Below are positions 14,016 to 26,264 of a stretch of 64,000 nucleotides of DNA, one piece after another. Source of the DNA: Pempheris klunzingeri (taxonomy: Eukaryota; Chordata; Actinopteri; Acropomatiformes; Pempheridae); NCBI RefSeq assembly GCF_042242105.1, contig NC_092012.1:13555470-13619469 (forward strand), in the 5' to 3' direction. Every line of letters starts with the position of its first letter. Within the stretch, counting starts at the first letter, position 1. Made by a program: the position numbers and the translations under genes. Under the pieces are notes generated by a model. It was given only the letters and a program-made list of their open reading frames with translations. It did not search any database and was not told the DNA's origin.

Positions 14016-17000
14016 GACTCCGGGTAACAAACCAGGCAGCAGCCCCAGAGGTCAGACCCCAGATGAGACCGGACGCCGCCACGATGCCAACTCTTCCTCT
14101 GACTTGGCCAACTCGGTCACCAGTGACATGCTCATGGTAACGCACAATATCAACACCGTATATCAGTAGCCCTGAGAGACACATTGTATTGACACACCAC
14201 TGACTCACCCGTGGTCTGGCTGTTTTCTGCATTGCTGTGCTCATCTATATTGAGAGAAGGAGGACGCTGTCAGCAAAGCCTTTTAAATCATAATAAATGA
14301 GATGGCTGAAAGACTCAAATGATGCTTCCAGATCATCTGTCCTAATCTAATGTGAAAGTTACATGCAGGCCTTGAGACAAGGAAGTAGAAGATGAGTCAC
14401 GGGGGTAGACGAAATAATGTAAAAACATCAAAATAGGATAGTTATTAGTAATTAATCACTATTGCAAGTACTGCTATATTTCTGACTTCAAGCAGTATAT
14501 ATAAGCCTCCTATATGCTATATTCGTTATGTTTGTGTTGCTTTGTTTTTAACTTGTATGCAGTCTGAATGTACAGTTTGACAATCAATTATTGACCTTGT
14601 AAACAGCAATTGACAAAACACTCTCCATTCAAGGGCCACTTACTCACTGTAGCACAAGTTCTTTATCAACAGATGAAGTTTGCTCAATTTTCACGGAAAA
14701 GAGGCATCAATTCAAGCAGAACGCTGAAGTCATGGTTGCATTGGCATCAGCTGTTTCACTGGCTCATTTACAGTAACATGGCAGGTAGCATTGAATCATA
14801 TTAATGCCCGTGTACAGCGCGACCATTATAACCTTACACTTATCACTGATACTCTGCTAATACACTCATGCCAAATGCTCCCTGCACTGCCTGAGGATGT
14901 TCCTTAAAAGGTTTATTTTGGGATTGTTGATTTATATTCACAGAGCCTTTTCTGCAAAATCAAACTATGTTACCTTTTTTTTTTTTTTTTAAATGGCCAA
15001 AACCTTGACATGTCTTTGACTGAATTGCATATTTTTCAACTTCAATGATTCTGAGCAGCTTAATCTGCTGATGAAGATCTTTTAAGATATGGTTGAAAGC
15101 TCCAGAATAAGCAAGTAGGTGGACCTCGAATGGAGATTGTTCTGTCAAACGAATGTACAGTTTGTGCTCTGGTGATTGTGGTGGGTGCAGTTAAGTAGCT
15201 TCAAAAACTGATATCAAATTGGTGGTGCAAGTGCTGATTTATAGGTGATGGGTCCTGATAACTGGCACTGCAGTTAAAATGATCCACCTTTATAGGAGCA
15301 TTTGTGATTGTGATTAGGTTAGAATGTCAGTGCTCCACTTTGTTGCAACTTAGATCATTTTAGAGTTGTTTTGGCCATCACTTTTATCAGTAACAATACT
15401 TTAATAATACTTTGATAATACTCATTTTACCTGCTGAGATCTAGTAACGTGAAAAACAATAGCATTCAGTAAATCACATGGGTTTTAAGGCAAAATTACT
15501 TGTAAGAGAAAAAATTATTCCCAAAACTGTCCATTGTAAACATCCATCGCTATTTACAGACCGACCTCCTGGTTTAACTTTGACCTGACTTACCTATCAG
15601 ATCACAGTTATTAGCTTGGTGAGTGCAATGTTTTGTTTTCATAACTAATAGAATAAAATGATAGCCAAAGCTACAGATATAAGACTAAAATTATGATAAA
15701 CCAGAATTATTAAAGCCATTTTGCACAAGGTGTTTTGATTAATTTGTCTACCTCCCTAGTGTAATACATTGTGTTGGTTCTGGAGAAGACAGTGAGAAAA
15801 GAAAGCCTACACACTTCAGCTCAATTGAGCGAAGTCCAATGAGAAGTGTTTCCTAAGTCTTTCATCACTCAAAAAGTACTGTCTTCATCCCACTCAGAAC
15901 ACCCACCTGTAGAGCATCGCAGTTAGTTTTTGCCGTACAGTATGCAGCAAACTGAAAAATACAGTAATCACCCTGAAGTGAGACGGTGGGAGGGGAGGAG
16001 ACATGCGCCATATTCAACGAGGTTCGGTAATTAGCTCTGAAAGAACACGCAGTGCTGTGGGTGCTGGGAGAATATGGCAGAGTCGGGCAAGAGCAGTGTG
16101 TAATTATGTGGGTCTCATGGTGTGTCTGAGGAATTCACAGTGGTGGTGCTTAATGATAATACTCATTCTGGGCAGTTTTGCCAAAGGCATCTATATATTA
16201 CACAACCCTCCTTTCATGCTGAAAATACCCATCCAGCACTTTTGAGCCACTTGTGCTGCTGTAGGAAAGGCAATGGCAGACTTTATACCACAGACTATAC
16301 TCGGAAAAAACAGATGCTGAAAAATGGCACTGAACATCAGAGTACATATACAGTGGGTACGGAAAGTATTCAGACCCCTTCACTTTTTCCACATTTTGTT
16401 ATGTTACAGCCTTATTCCAAAATGGATTAAATTCTTTTTTTTCCTCATCAATCTACACACAATACCCCATAATGACAAAGTGAAAAAAGTTTTTTAGAAA
16501 TATTTGCAAATGTATTAAAAATAAAAAACTGAAATATCATCTGTACATAAGTATTCACACCCTTTATTCAGTACTTTGTTGAGGCACCTTTGGCAGCGAT
16601 TACAGCCTCAAGTCTTCTTGGGTATGATGCTACAAGCTTGGCACACCTGCATTTGGGATGTTTTTCCCATTCTTCTCTGCAGATCCTCTCAAGCTCTGTC
16701 AGGTTAGATGGGGAGCACAGCTATTTTCAGGTCTTTCCAGAGATGTTCAATGGGGTTCAAGTCTGGGCTCTGGCTGGGCCACTCAAGGACATTCACAGAC
16801 TTGTCCCGAAGCCACTCCTTCGTTATCTTGGCTGTGTGCTTCGGGTCGTTGTCCTGTTGGAAGGTGAACTGTCGCCCCAGTCTGAGATCCTGAGCGCTCT
16901 GGATCAGGTTTTCATCCAGGATGTCTCTGTACTTTGCTGCATTCATCTTTCCCTCTATCCTGACTAGTCTCCCAGTTCCTGCCGCTGAAAAACATCCCCA

Positions 17001-20000
17001 CAGCATGATGCTGCCACCACCATGCTTCAGTGTAGGGATGGTATTTGCCAGGTGATGAGCGGTGCCTGGTTTCCTCCAGACGTGACGCTTAGCATTCAGG
17101 CCAAATAGTTCTATCTTGGTTTCATCAGACCAGAGAATCTTGTTTCTTATGGTCTGAGAGTTGTTTAGGTGCCTTTTGGTAAACTCCAAGCGGGCTGTCA
17201 TGTGCCTTTTACTGAGGAGAGGCTGGCCACTCTATCATAAAGGCCTGATTGGTGGAGTGCTGCAGAGATGGTTGTCCTTCTGAAAGGTTCTCCCATTTCC
17301 TCAGAGTAACGCTGGAGCTCTGTCAGAGTGACCATCGGGTTCTTGGTCACCTCCCTGACCAAGGCCCTTCTCCCCCGATTGCTCAGTTTGGACGGGCGGC
17401 CAGCTCTAGGAAGAGTCCTGGTGGTTCTGAACTTCTTCCATTTACAAATGATGGAGGCCACTGTGCTCTTCGGGACCTTCAATGCTGCAGAAATGCTTCT
17501 GTACCCTTCCCCAGATCTGTGCCTCGATACAATCCTGTCTCGGAGGTCTACAGACAATTCCTTTGACTTCATGGCTTGGTTTCTGCTCTGACATGCACTG
17601 TCAGCTGTGGGACCTTATATAGACAGGTGTGTGCAATCAATCAAGTCCAATCAATTGAATTCACGACAGGTGGACTCCAGTCAAGTTGTAGAAACATCTC
17701 AAGGATGATCAGTGGAAACAGGATGCACCTGAGCTCAGTTTTGAGTGTCATAGCAAAGGGTGTGAATACTTATGTACATGTGATATTTCAGTTTTTTATT
17801 TTTAATACATTTGCAAAAATTTCTAAAAAACTTTTTTCACTTTGTCATTATGGGGTATTGTGTGTAGATTGATGAGGAAAAAAAAGAATTTAATCCATTT
17901 TGGAATAAGGCTGTAACATAACAAAATGTGGAAAAAGTGAAGGGGTCTGAATACTTTCCGTACCCACTGTACATCCAGTCCACTCAGGCATCTCAGGTGA
18001 TGGGGCTTGGCGCAGGGTGGATGGGGGCTCTGTCGGGGTCACATGGTTTTTATCGGGATGTCCTCTGACACTGGTTTCTGTTTTTTTTTTTTTATCATGC
18101 TCACAGAGCCGTGGATAGAGCGGTGTGAATGTGTATTTGCCTCTTTGTCATCACACATCCACACATTTTCAGATTTTGTAAGTGCTTTATTTGTGTAAAA
18201 GATTTTTTGTTATTGTCAAAAAAAAAATCCCATGAAAAGACCAAGACCAGCAAGTTCTCCATCTGATCTTAAAATCTTTAAAACCTGGTTGGGAGTATAT
18301 ACTTTCATTCAAAAAAGAATGCAAAGTAATTTCCTAAAACAGCACGGCACTGTAGCTTTTGGCTAACAAGAGTAAATAGGACATTTATTGCGGACTATTT
18401 TCAGCTTGATACACATTTTGTGAGCTAGTGCCTACAGCAGCAGGACGGTGTATGTGGGATTTACTGAAAAAAGACTACACTACCCATGTTTATTGTAATG
18501 GAGGAACATATCCGAAAGGCCAACATGGCTCATTTTTGAGAAGTTTTTTTATACTTTCTGGAGAAGAATTGAGGCCAACAGCACAGAGGTATAAGCTATA
18601 TCAGGTTTTAGCTTGTTAGTAGAATCAATTCATAGTTGGTTTGGAAGTTTTTGATGAATTTCTTGATAACAAAAATATAGGCTATCACCATATTTATCCA
18701 AAGCGCTACACAGGCCATGGACATGTTTAGTGCTCCAAGAGAATTAGCATTTATTGCACGCAAGTTTTGTTTTGGTTTCAGAAAAAGAAATTAGGGAGAA
18801 CTGAATGAGAAGGGAGGACTCCAGGAAAAAGAGAAAGTGCCCAACGCAGAAAATGGGGAAAAGCAATTTAGGCCAGCTGTTGGGTGGAGGACTGCATAAT
18901 GAAAAGTGATCATATTCAGCATGGAGAATGAGGCTGAGCAGCACCATCAGAAATGTGTGGAAGAATACGGAATTGGATATTAAATTTCTGGAACTGCTCC
19001 TTGAATAATGCCTCTAGCTCATCCACCATCAGATAGCACTTTTTAAACTGGATTTCGCTCCCCCCCTGAAGGCCACGCCACCATCAGTCAGAGGGTCTGT
19101 CTGCCAACAGATAATCTGCCTCTCATCTCCACACTGCTACGGACACTTTCTGCTATTATCGCGCAGCAGACAGCGGCCACGTGACATTATTACAACATTA
19201 TGCTGGTTTTCCAGATGTGAGCTGTGTTTTTAATGTCAAAGTGCAGAATTAGTGCCCCCTGTGGCGTGGAGTCTTATGTTTCTGTTTAGTGTGATACCAC
19301 CTGTCTGCTCTTCTGGAAGTGTTTAATCTCTGTTTGAACAAGCTGTGAATTTGACCCAGTCTGACCCTGTGTTCTGATAATAATGGTGCTGCTGCATTCT
19401 GCATGCCCTCACACACTCCACTGCTTGTTCATTAGGTGCACACCTGGTTAAAACTAATGCAGGTTAACACATTAGACTGCAATAAATCCTATAATGCTCA
19501 GTGTTTTAGAGCATTGATTCAACTTCATGGTCAAGTCTAATAGTTAATTGTTGATCCTGGAAACAGCAGTTGACAAAACAATCTCAACTCAAGGTCCACT
19601 CACTTGTGTTGTCCTGGAGCTTTCAGCCTCCTCCATCCTCATCAAGAAACTGTGTTTGCTCAGCTACTAGATGCTCAAACTTCCCATGATTCGGAGTCGC
19701 TCTACCTAATTTTGAGTAGTAAATTGAGATTTCAGACACTGATCATCATTTTGTGTCATTACCGACAGATGCATTCTTCCAAAATGATAAGTTATCACAT
19801 CTATAAGATGGAACATATTGCATTGTGGGACTGTAGAAAACAGAGTACATGCCATTGAGTTCATTTCTGTGGCTGCACTTTATGGTGCTGCTGATTATAT
19901 TGTGTTATACTGAGTGGTGTTTTACTTAGTATTTTGTCCTCCTCATTTAGCTGTGTCATAGAAAGTAGATTAAGTATTAGAAACACCACTTAGCAAGGCT

Positions 20001-23000
20001 AGGCAATATATTTCAACAGCACCACAAACTACAACCATCAGTAGATTGAGTCTTTCTCTCCTTGTTTACTTCATAATAGAATAATAATTATGATCCTAAG
20101 AACAAACTAATCTCCAGTGAAAAGCAATTTTGTCTCAGGTTATGATAAATCTCTGAGAGATGATCATTGAAAATCATTTTCTCTTCCAAGGATTTCTTGA
20201 AAACCATGTGTGCATATCTCATGAACAACACTAAACTTATATCTTGTAATATCTTGTTTCAGAATAGAGCAATGTGGACCAGTAAATCAATAAATATTGC
20301 CTCCAGTACAATGTAACTAAAATGTATCAACCACCTAGATTTGAATTCAAGAAAAATAACATCACATTCATTCGCTCTCCCTTCTGTATCTTGTAGTTGT
20401 CTCCAGGTTCAGAGGAAGAGGAACACGAGGGTCCAGTGTGTGAGAAGCTGGGTCGTGTACAGTTCAGTGTCGGATACAGTTTTCAGGATTCCACCCTCAC
20501 TGTCAAAATCCTAAAGGGCCAGGATTTGCCTGCTAAGGACTTTTCCGGCACCTCTGATCCATTTGTCAAACTCTACCTGCTGCCAGACAAGAAGCACAAA
20601 TTGGAGACCAAAGTCAAGAGGAAGAATCTAAACCCGCACTGGAATGAGACCTTCCTGTTTGAAGGTTTGATAGAGGAGGCCTATTTAATTCCTTAAACAT
20701 GAACTCAGCAAGGAACATGCAGGCTTAAGCTGTTTCTTTTCTATGTGCATTACTGTGACATATTTGGACTGTGATGTGTCCCATTTTTTCCCCAGGGTTC
20801 CCCTATGAGAAGGTGGTCCAGAGGACTCTATACCTACAGGTTCTTGACTATGACCGCTTCAGCAGGAACGATCCCATCGGAGAGGTGTCCATCCCCCTCA
20901 ACAAACTGGACCTGGCCAACATGCAGACTTTCTGGAAGGAGCTGAAACCATGCAGCGATGGCAGCGTGAGTAAGATGGAAAAAGGGGGGAGAGGGAAGGA
21001 AGGAGGAGAGGGAGGAGGGGAAAGAGGAGATGGGACAGAATGTAACGGGTGATGTCATTGCTGGCTGCCGTGATGCTCCCAGGGGAGATGTGGCAGCATG
21101 CTAGTGGGAGAGGAGATAGAAGGGAATATGGAGAGGCTGACAGGTAGATGGAGAGAACACAGACAGCCAGAGGAAGAAACAGAAATACACAGTAAGCAAC
21201 ACAAAGAGAGAACAATGGGAAAAGGGGATTAAAAAAAGTAAACAATCTGCTGTTGCTGTGTTTAATTTCTCCAGGGGAGTCGAGGGGATCTGCTGGTGTC
21301 TCTGTGCTACAACCCCACAGCAAACACCATCACTGTGAGCATCATCAAAGCCCGCAACCTCAAAGCCATGGACATTGGAGGCACTTCTGGTATAGATGCT
21401 CCTTCATTTGCATGGCCTTTTATTGTTGCCCTTCTATATTGCTGCTACTTCAAAATGAAAACGAGAAAATTGTGTTTTTTGTTCAATGTTAGAAAATGAC
21501 CTTAAATCCATGACAGTACACAAACATTGCTGTGGTGCATTGAACACGAATGAGATGTTGTAAACAGCAAATTCCCCCTGTCCTCAGACCCCTATGTAAA
21601 AGTGTGGTTGATGCACAAGGACAAGCGTGTGGAGAAGAAGAAGACGGTGGTAATGAAGCGCTGTCTGAACCCCGTTTTCAACGAGTCCTTCCCCTTTGAC
21701 GTGCCTGCCCACGTTCTCAGGGAGACCACCATAATTATCACCGTCATGGACAAGGACAGGCTCAGTCGCAATGATGTCATTGGAAAGGTATCTCCTTCCT
21801 TCTTCGCCTCTTCCCTCTCCTTCTTCTTCCTCTTCTTCAGCATCTTCTTCTTCTTCTCTTCCTCTGTGTATTTCTGACACTGTGACAGACCATCGGCAGC
21901 TCATCACTGAGCCAGTCTCTACTGACCCCTGCTGGAACATGCAGACCAGTCTTCTGCATTGTAAATGAATAAATATGCAACAAAAAAGAAGAAATGAAAA
22001 CACTTGAATTTGAGTGTGAACCAGTTGCAGTTATTTAGACGCACACTAGTGGACAGACAGCATGGCATGAAGACTAGTGTGTGTGTGTATGCTCTTATAC
22101 AGTAAATACAGTCACCCTCTACAATATACATTTTCCATTTTCACTAAATGTAGAAAGTGTAACAGAAATTACCTTTGGTTTTGTTATAGGGAGCTTTGTA
22201 TTATTGTTGATTTGTTTTGCCTGGACATTTATTTATCTGTAAATTACCTGCTTGTCTCCAAGAAAAGCACATCTATTGCCCTGAGGAGATTTAGGGGTGA
22301 GACACCAGATTGACACCAATACATGTGATGTTGTTGTATTCTTTTGTTATCAAGCAGGTTTAAGGGTCATTTAATAATAACTTCCTAATTATTTCTAAAA
22401 ATGTTTTCAGGGAAATAAACTGTGATTTGGTGAGAGAGCAGAGTAACAGGCGTTTATAAGAGCCTAGTTAGTTGAGGTCATGCTCCATTGTTAACACAAA
22501 AACATTAATTTATCATTCATTTATTATTGGCAAGTAAATCACATTCATCAAAATTGTTAAGTTGCATGGTTGCCTGTAGACAAGGTCACATTTGTGCATG
22601 GCCAGCTGACCTGCTGCGCACCGACTGAAACAGTCAAGGCTACGCTAGCTTAACTGTTAATTGGAATTAATTCATTGGAAGTGTACCAATTTAAAACTAT
22701 CTGTGCTTCAGCGGTAATTGTTGCCAAATTACTACATTAATTGTTCTTTTCAGGAAACGTCTCAGGAAACTATTAGTAACTTGCAGACCCGTGAAATAAA
22801 GCATTGCCTTAGTTTCTGCTATTCCATTATTTCACCCACACCAGTTTTATCCCATTATTGATTCATATGTATCAGCACTCAACTCAGCTCCAACCACAGC
22901 AGTCTCAATACGTTCATTTTCGTTTATTTTAAACCAAATACCCACTTCTCCATATGTGTAGATCTATACTGGAGAATAGAGCTGTAATACATGAATTCAT

Positions 23001-23690
23001 TATTCCTGTCTAATATACTGGAAAGACCTGAAAGCAAAATTAAATCTTTGTTCCTTCAGACACTGAAAGAATAATCATGGAGCTGTGTGCAGTATGGATG
23101 TGCTATCGTGCTCATTCATACACATCTCCAGTAATTGCAGATGCTATAACTGTTGCCATCCTAAGCGTTTATGATATGTGGCCTATTATTGTGCCCTCTT
23201 GGATAGCATGAGGCAGGTCTGAGGACAATGAAAACCTGAACAGTATTTCCTGTGACACATACAGATCAGGAGTTTCTTTCTACATGAGAATTACCTAAAG
23301 ACTTTGTGTTTGGTCTTCATTAGTGTCAGCATTAGCCCTTCTCAGAGTATTTCAGAAGGTGAAATCTCCTCCTCTAATGTCTTTTTTTCTGCCCTGGATT
23401 TGAGCTAAATTCCGATTAGAGTGGCAGGCTTAGTGGTGAAAGCAGGGCTAGATTTAAGACTCACAGTCAGGTTTTTTTTTTTTTTTTTAAACTTAATACC
23501 TCACAGTTTGGGAAGTCTCTTTACAAATAACATCAATCTCTATGTGACGTTAACATGAAGTACACTGGCTCTTTCTTTCTCACAGATTTATCTCTCATGG
23601 AAGAGTGGCCCTGCAGAGGTAAAACACTGGAAAGACATGATGGGTCGTCCTCGTACCGCCGTGTCCCAGTGGCATGCTCTAAAGGCCTGA
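14016..23690 (+). CDS. syt7: Synaptotagmin-7, 3' part (linker end, C2A, C2B)
   Basis: Ca2+ sensor for exocytosis, asynchronous release and lysosome/membrane repair. It is normally anchored by an N-terminal membrane helix, which is not in this window. Exons: 14016-14136, 20397-20664, 20796-20965, 21275-21389, 21588-21787, 23586-23690. All borders are AG/GT and the phases join without a break, giving 325 residues. Exon 1 encodes the linker end ([22 protein letters not shown]). C2A spans the next exons, with Ca2+-loop motifs GTSDPFVK and [14 protein letters not shown]2B carries GGTSDPYVK and [14 protein letters not shown], and the polybasic [10 protein letters not shown]. The protein ends in the WHXL-type motif (WHALKA), stop TGA at 23688. 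Similarity to mammalian SYT7 is very high throughout and higher than I would expect for other synaptotagmins. Because of the teleost genome duplication this could be syt7a or syt7b; I cannot tell which. Confidence 0.95.
14590..14700 (+). repeat. Interspersed repeat, copy 1 of 3
   Basis: The shared core is 'aattgacaaaacactctcc', then 'caagggccactta', then 'atgaagtttgctca'. The same order recurs at 19540-19690 and, reversed, at 15040-15150. Confidence 0.55.
15040..15150 (-). repeat. Interspersed repeat, copy 2 of 3 (inverted)
   Basis: The reverse complement reads 'ttgacagaacaatctccatt', 'cgaggtccacctacttgc' and 'ctggagctttcaacc', matching copies 1 and 3. With copy 1 it forms a large inverted repeat with a spacer of about 340 bases. 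Confidence 0.55.
16351..17969 (-). mobile_element. Tc1-like DNA transposon, nearly complete, inactivated
   Basis: The element is 1,619 bp. It starts 'cagtgggtacggaaagtatt' and ends with the reverse complement, flanked by the expected TA duplication (16349-16350, 17970-17971). The terminal inverted repeats are about 215 bp each (16351-16565 and 17755-17969) and differ at only a handful of positions. Each contains an outer and inner 'aagtattca' direct repeat, the IR/DR architecture of Tc1/Sleeping Beauty-type elements. It sits in a syt7 intron, antisense to the gene. The transposase reading frame is broken (separate entry), so the copy should be non-autonomous now. Confidence 0.95.
16575..17572 (-). 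pseudogene. Tc1/mariner transposase, frame-disrupted
   Basis: Cut-and-paste transposase of the DD34E type. The first open part runs 17572-17198 and holds the paired-like helix-turn-helix DNA-binding region (starting [15 protein letters not shown]) and a GRPSKLS AT-hook-like stretch. The second part, 17201-16704, is in another frame and holds the catalytic landmarks: first Asp in WSDETK, the glycine-rich [11 protein letters not shown] box, second Asp in QQDNDPKHT, Glu in NPIEHLW. A second break near 16704 separates the C-terminus, whose remains extend to about 16575. Two frame breaks mean no full enzyme of the usual ~340 aa can be made. Confidence 0.9.
19540..19690 (+). repeat. Interspersed repeat, copy 3 of 3
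   Basis: It carries the order seen at 14590 and 15040: 'agttgacaaaacaatctc', 'aaggtccactcact', 'ctggagctttcagcctcc', then 'catcaagaaactgtg'. The family is unidentified. Confidence 0.55.
19995..20040 (+). repeat. Short dispersed repeat (copy also at 42090)
   Basis: The string 'tttcaacagcaccacaaact' is repeated exactly near 42091, with further similarity around it. It lies in the intron before the C2A exon. Confidence 0.4.
21788..23585 (+). other. Last syt7 intron, CT-rich at its 5' end
   Basis: The intron is 1.8 kb. The first 90 bases are an almost pure pyrimidine run (TTCTTCTTCC type, 21788-21865), and a TG run lies near 22078-22090. The 3' end has a normal acceptor before 23586. No exon is seen inside. 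Confidence 0.75.
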
Positions 23691-24720
23691 GGAAAGGGAG
23701 CGACCAACCTGCCTACAGTGTTTTTCCCCTCACAATTCAGCATCAGCCTCTCAGCCCCTGCCCTCAGCACACATCCCCTACTCCCTAACTGCAGTCTTGT
23801 GCTGCAGACAATGTGGGTCATCTCTTTGTTCTCAGGCCTCTTTGATATCCTCTGCCCTCAGTCCTCGTGACTCCATCCAAAAATTTCACCCCTTGTCAAG
23901 TTCCAATTCCCACCTGACCCCCCTCTCATCCCTTTGTCTGCACTTAAAAAATGTTTTTGATGTCTCTACTTACTTCCTCCTTGTGCCCTCTTTCTATGAG
24001 ATTTGTTTTTTTCAAGATGCGCCTCAGTTTTTCCTCCCCCCTCGTCAAACATTCCTAGTGTTTAACGTCAGAGCAGTGCCTCTTGCCACCCATGAATATA
24101 AACTACCAACCAAAAATGGATCAAACTGCTGATTCCAAACGTCCTCTGCAGTGGCAAGACAGGCTGTGTTTAAACATGCGCCTGAGTGTGAATGGCACTG
24201 ACCTGTGCGACCCATTTAACACCTACATCTGGTGTTGCAGTGAGGAGTCTTCCACTCTGCTCCTCACCTCTTTGTTCAAGTCCTCTTCCGTTACTGTCAC
24301 TATCCCTCCATACCCTTAAAATGCCTGAAAAAAATCAGGAAAACCAACACAGGCGATGGAAAAGTGATGAGCTGTATTTAAAATGGAATTAGACTGGAAC
24401 TGGACTCTGTCACTCAACTCATGTTTGATCTTTTTCACTTATCACTCTTTCTCTGGCACCACTGTAATAATTCTCCCTTGGCTGGAACCCTTCGTTGTCT
24501 GTGCGTGCTGTGGGTGATGTGCTGTAACCCCAAATGAAGTTCTTCAACAAAAAAAAAAAAAGTATATGAACATGAACATTTAACGCTGGTCCAATAGGAC
24601 TAAGTGTCAAAAAAAAAATACATTCCTATTTTCTTGGAAAAGAAATCCCGGTGGACAGGAAAAAAAAGAGTAAAGTGATTAATGTTGTGTTTTATTTTTG
24701 GTTTTAAAAAGAACTTAGAG

Positions 24721-24726
24721 AATAAA
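24721..24726 (+). terminator. Candidate syt7 polyadenylation signal
   Basis: A canonical AATAAA lies about 1.03 kb after the stop codon. It is followed by T-containing sequence, but no strong GT-rich element was checked. Synaptotagmin-7 transcripts often have long 3' UTRs, so this may be only one of several sites. Confidence 0.4.
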
Positions 24727-24814
24727 ACTGTTCTTCCAGACACAGAAAATAAGCAAAAAGCCAGCTTCCATGAGTGTGGAAGTGTGGGTTAATGAGTATG
24801 TGTATGAGAATGCA

Positions 24815-24890
24815 TGTGTGTGTGTGCGTGTGTGCGTGCGTGTGTGTGCGTGTGTGCGTGTGCATGTGTGTGTGTGTGTGTGTGTGTGTG
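24815..24890. repeat. TG/CG microsatellite
   Basis: About 75 bases of alternating TG with interspersed CG steps, ending in a GGGGG run. Such purine-pyrimidine alternation can adopt Z-DNA in vitro. It lies just past the candidate syt7 polyadenylation signal. Confidence 0.85.
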
Positions 24891-25033
24891 GGGGAGAGTT
24901 TTTTGGACGTGCACAGCTAAATTTAAGATATTATCAGAAACAGCAACACCCTTGATAATGATGGAGAAAATAAGGTATTGTTGAAATCTGTGGTGGTGAA
25001 ATTAGCCGATGACGTGGGGAGGTCACTAAAGTT

Positions 25034-25890
25034 AAAGGGTCAGTTCACCCACATTGCAAACACACGTACTTGTGGTTATCGAGCCAGGCAGAAAGTTTCA
25101 GATGTATATGTTGTAAAATCACAGCCAGAGATGAATATGATTTTGTTGTGGAGCTCACTGCATTTGACTTGGCTTTTGAAAAATTCAACAGCCGTTTCTT
25201 TTCAGAAACAATGCTCTACTTAATCGGATCATCTACAAACCCCGCAGTGAATGGTTTTTTCCTTGGGACTAGAGGAAATTGGTGAAAACGGCTGACAACA
25301 ACATCTGTCCTCAACAACATCAATTATTTGAGCACTGCAAACAAAATTAAATTCGCCTCTATCACATTGCGATGGTGGGAGAAGTCTCAGTGGCACCATG
25401 GAAATTAAAACTGAAACTTTCTGCATGGCTTGATGCCACCAGGGGTAAGTGAGCAAAGCACATTTTCTTAACTCAAGGTCTTTTTATCTGTGTTTTATCA
25501 CTTGTTTTTTTTTTTTTTTTCAATCACAGTTTTCCTCAACAGAAGGAGTTTGTGTGTCGAATCCAAGCTTGCACACTGTGACATTGCACCAAAACACACA
25601 AAGTCTAAGACATCAGTGACACATTCATAAGCTACAACATACAGAGAAAGACCAAATGAAGAAAAAAAATCAGTGGATGTTGCACAGCACCACTCCACAA
25701 TTGGCTAGTTTTGTGCCGCCAGGAATTGGACCCTCTGGGGTTTTCCCACAAAGAGAACTTGGATTCAGCTGAACAAACTAAAAGAAAACTAGAAGAAAAA
25801 ACTACGGTTCACAAGTGAACCACAAGATAAGATTTATTTTCTTCTTTAACTACATTCAGTGCTTTTTGATTTGGGTGAACTGACAATTTA
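25034..25890. mobile_element. Non-autonomous DNA transposon (~0.86 kb)
   Basis: It is bounded by a perfect 13-bp inverted repeat, 'gtcagttcaccca' at 25039-25051 and its complement at 25872-25884. The interior has no transposase. The left half, with 'ccatggaaattaaaactgaa' and 'gatgccaccaggggtaagtg', resembles a very common teleost repeat as I remember it. Exact ends and the target-site duplication were not resolved, so the superfamily is open. Confidence 0.6.
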
Positions 25891-26242
25891 TGCATGCAAG
25901 GCAGTAAGTGAGTGTTGGCGTTAGTGTATGTAGACCAATCCAATGTAGAAATCAATCAGTGTGAACACACCATCCTTACCACACTACTGTGTTACAATGT
26001 GTCTATCAGCAGCATTAATTTGTGCATGAAACCTGGAAGAGGTATCGCAGAACACTATAACTTCTTTTCTCATTTTTACAGAGCACTATGAGTCCAAGGA
26101 TGAAGACCTGATTTTTGTGTTTTTGGGGTTTTGAACTAAGTAAAAGTCAGTCTTCCAGTTGTTTGCTTCACTGCCTTCAATGTGACCTCCCCCAAGTCTC
26201 ATGTAAGCATGTGCTGATCAGATGAATGGATATAAATGAGAG

Positions 26243-26264
26243 TAATAATAATAATAATAATAAG
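26243..26264. repeat. ATA trinucleotide microsatellite
   Basis: About seven tandem TAA/ATA units in non-coding DNA. Confidence 0.8.

Larger units (their letters stand above)
14137..20396 (+). other. Large syt7 intron (6.26 kb)
   Basis: This intron separates the linker exon from the first C2A exon. It starts GTAACG and ends with a TTGTAG acceptor. It contains two inverted copies of a short repeat (14590-14700, 15040-15150), a third copy (19540-19690), the Tc1-like transposon at 16351-17969 and poly-A/T runs. I see no coding exon in it. Confidence 0.8.
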
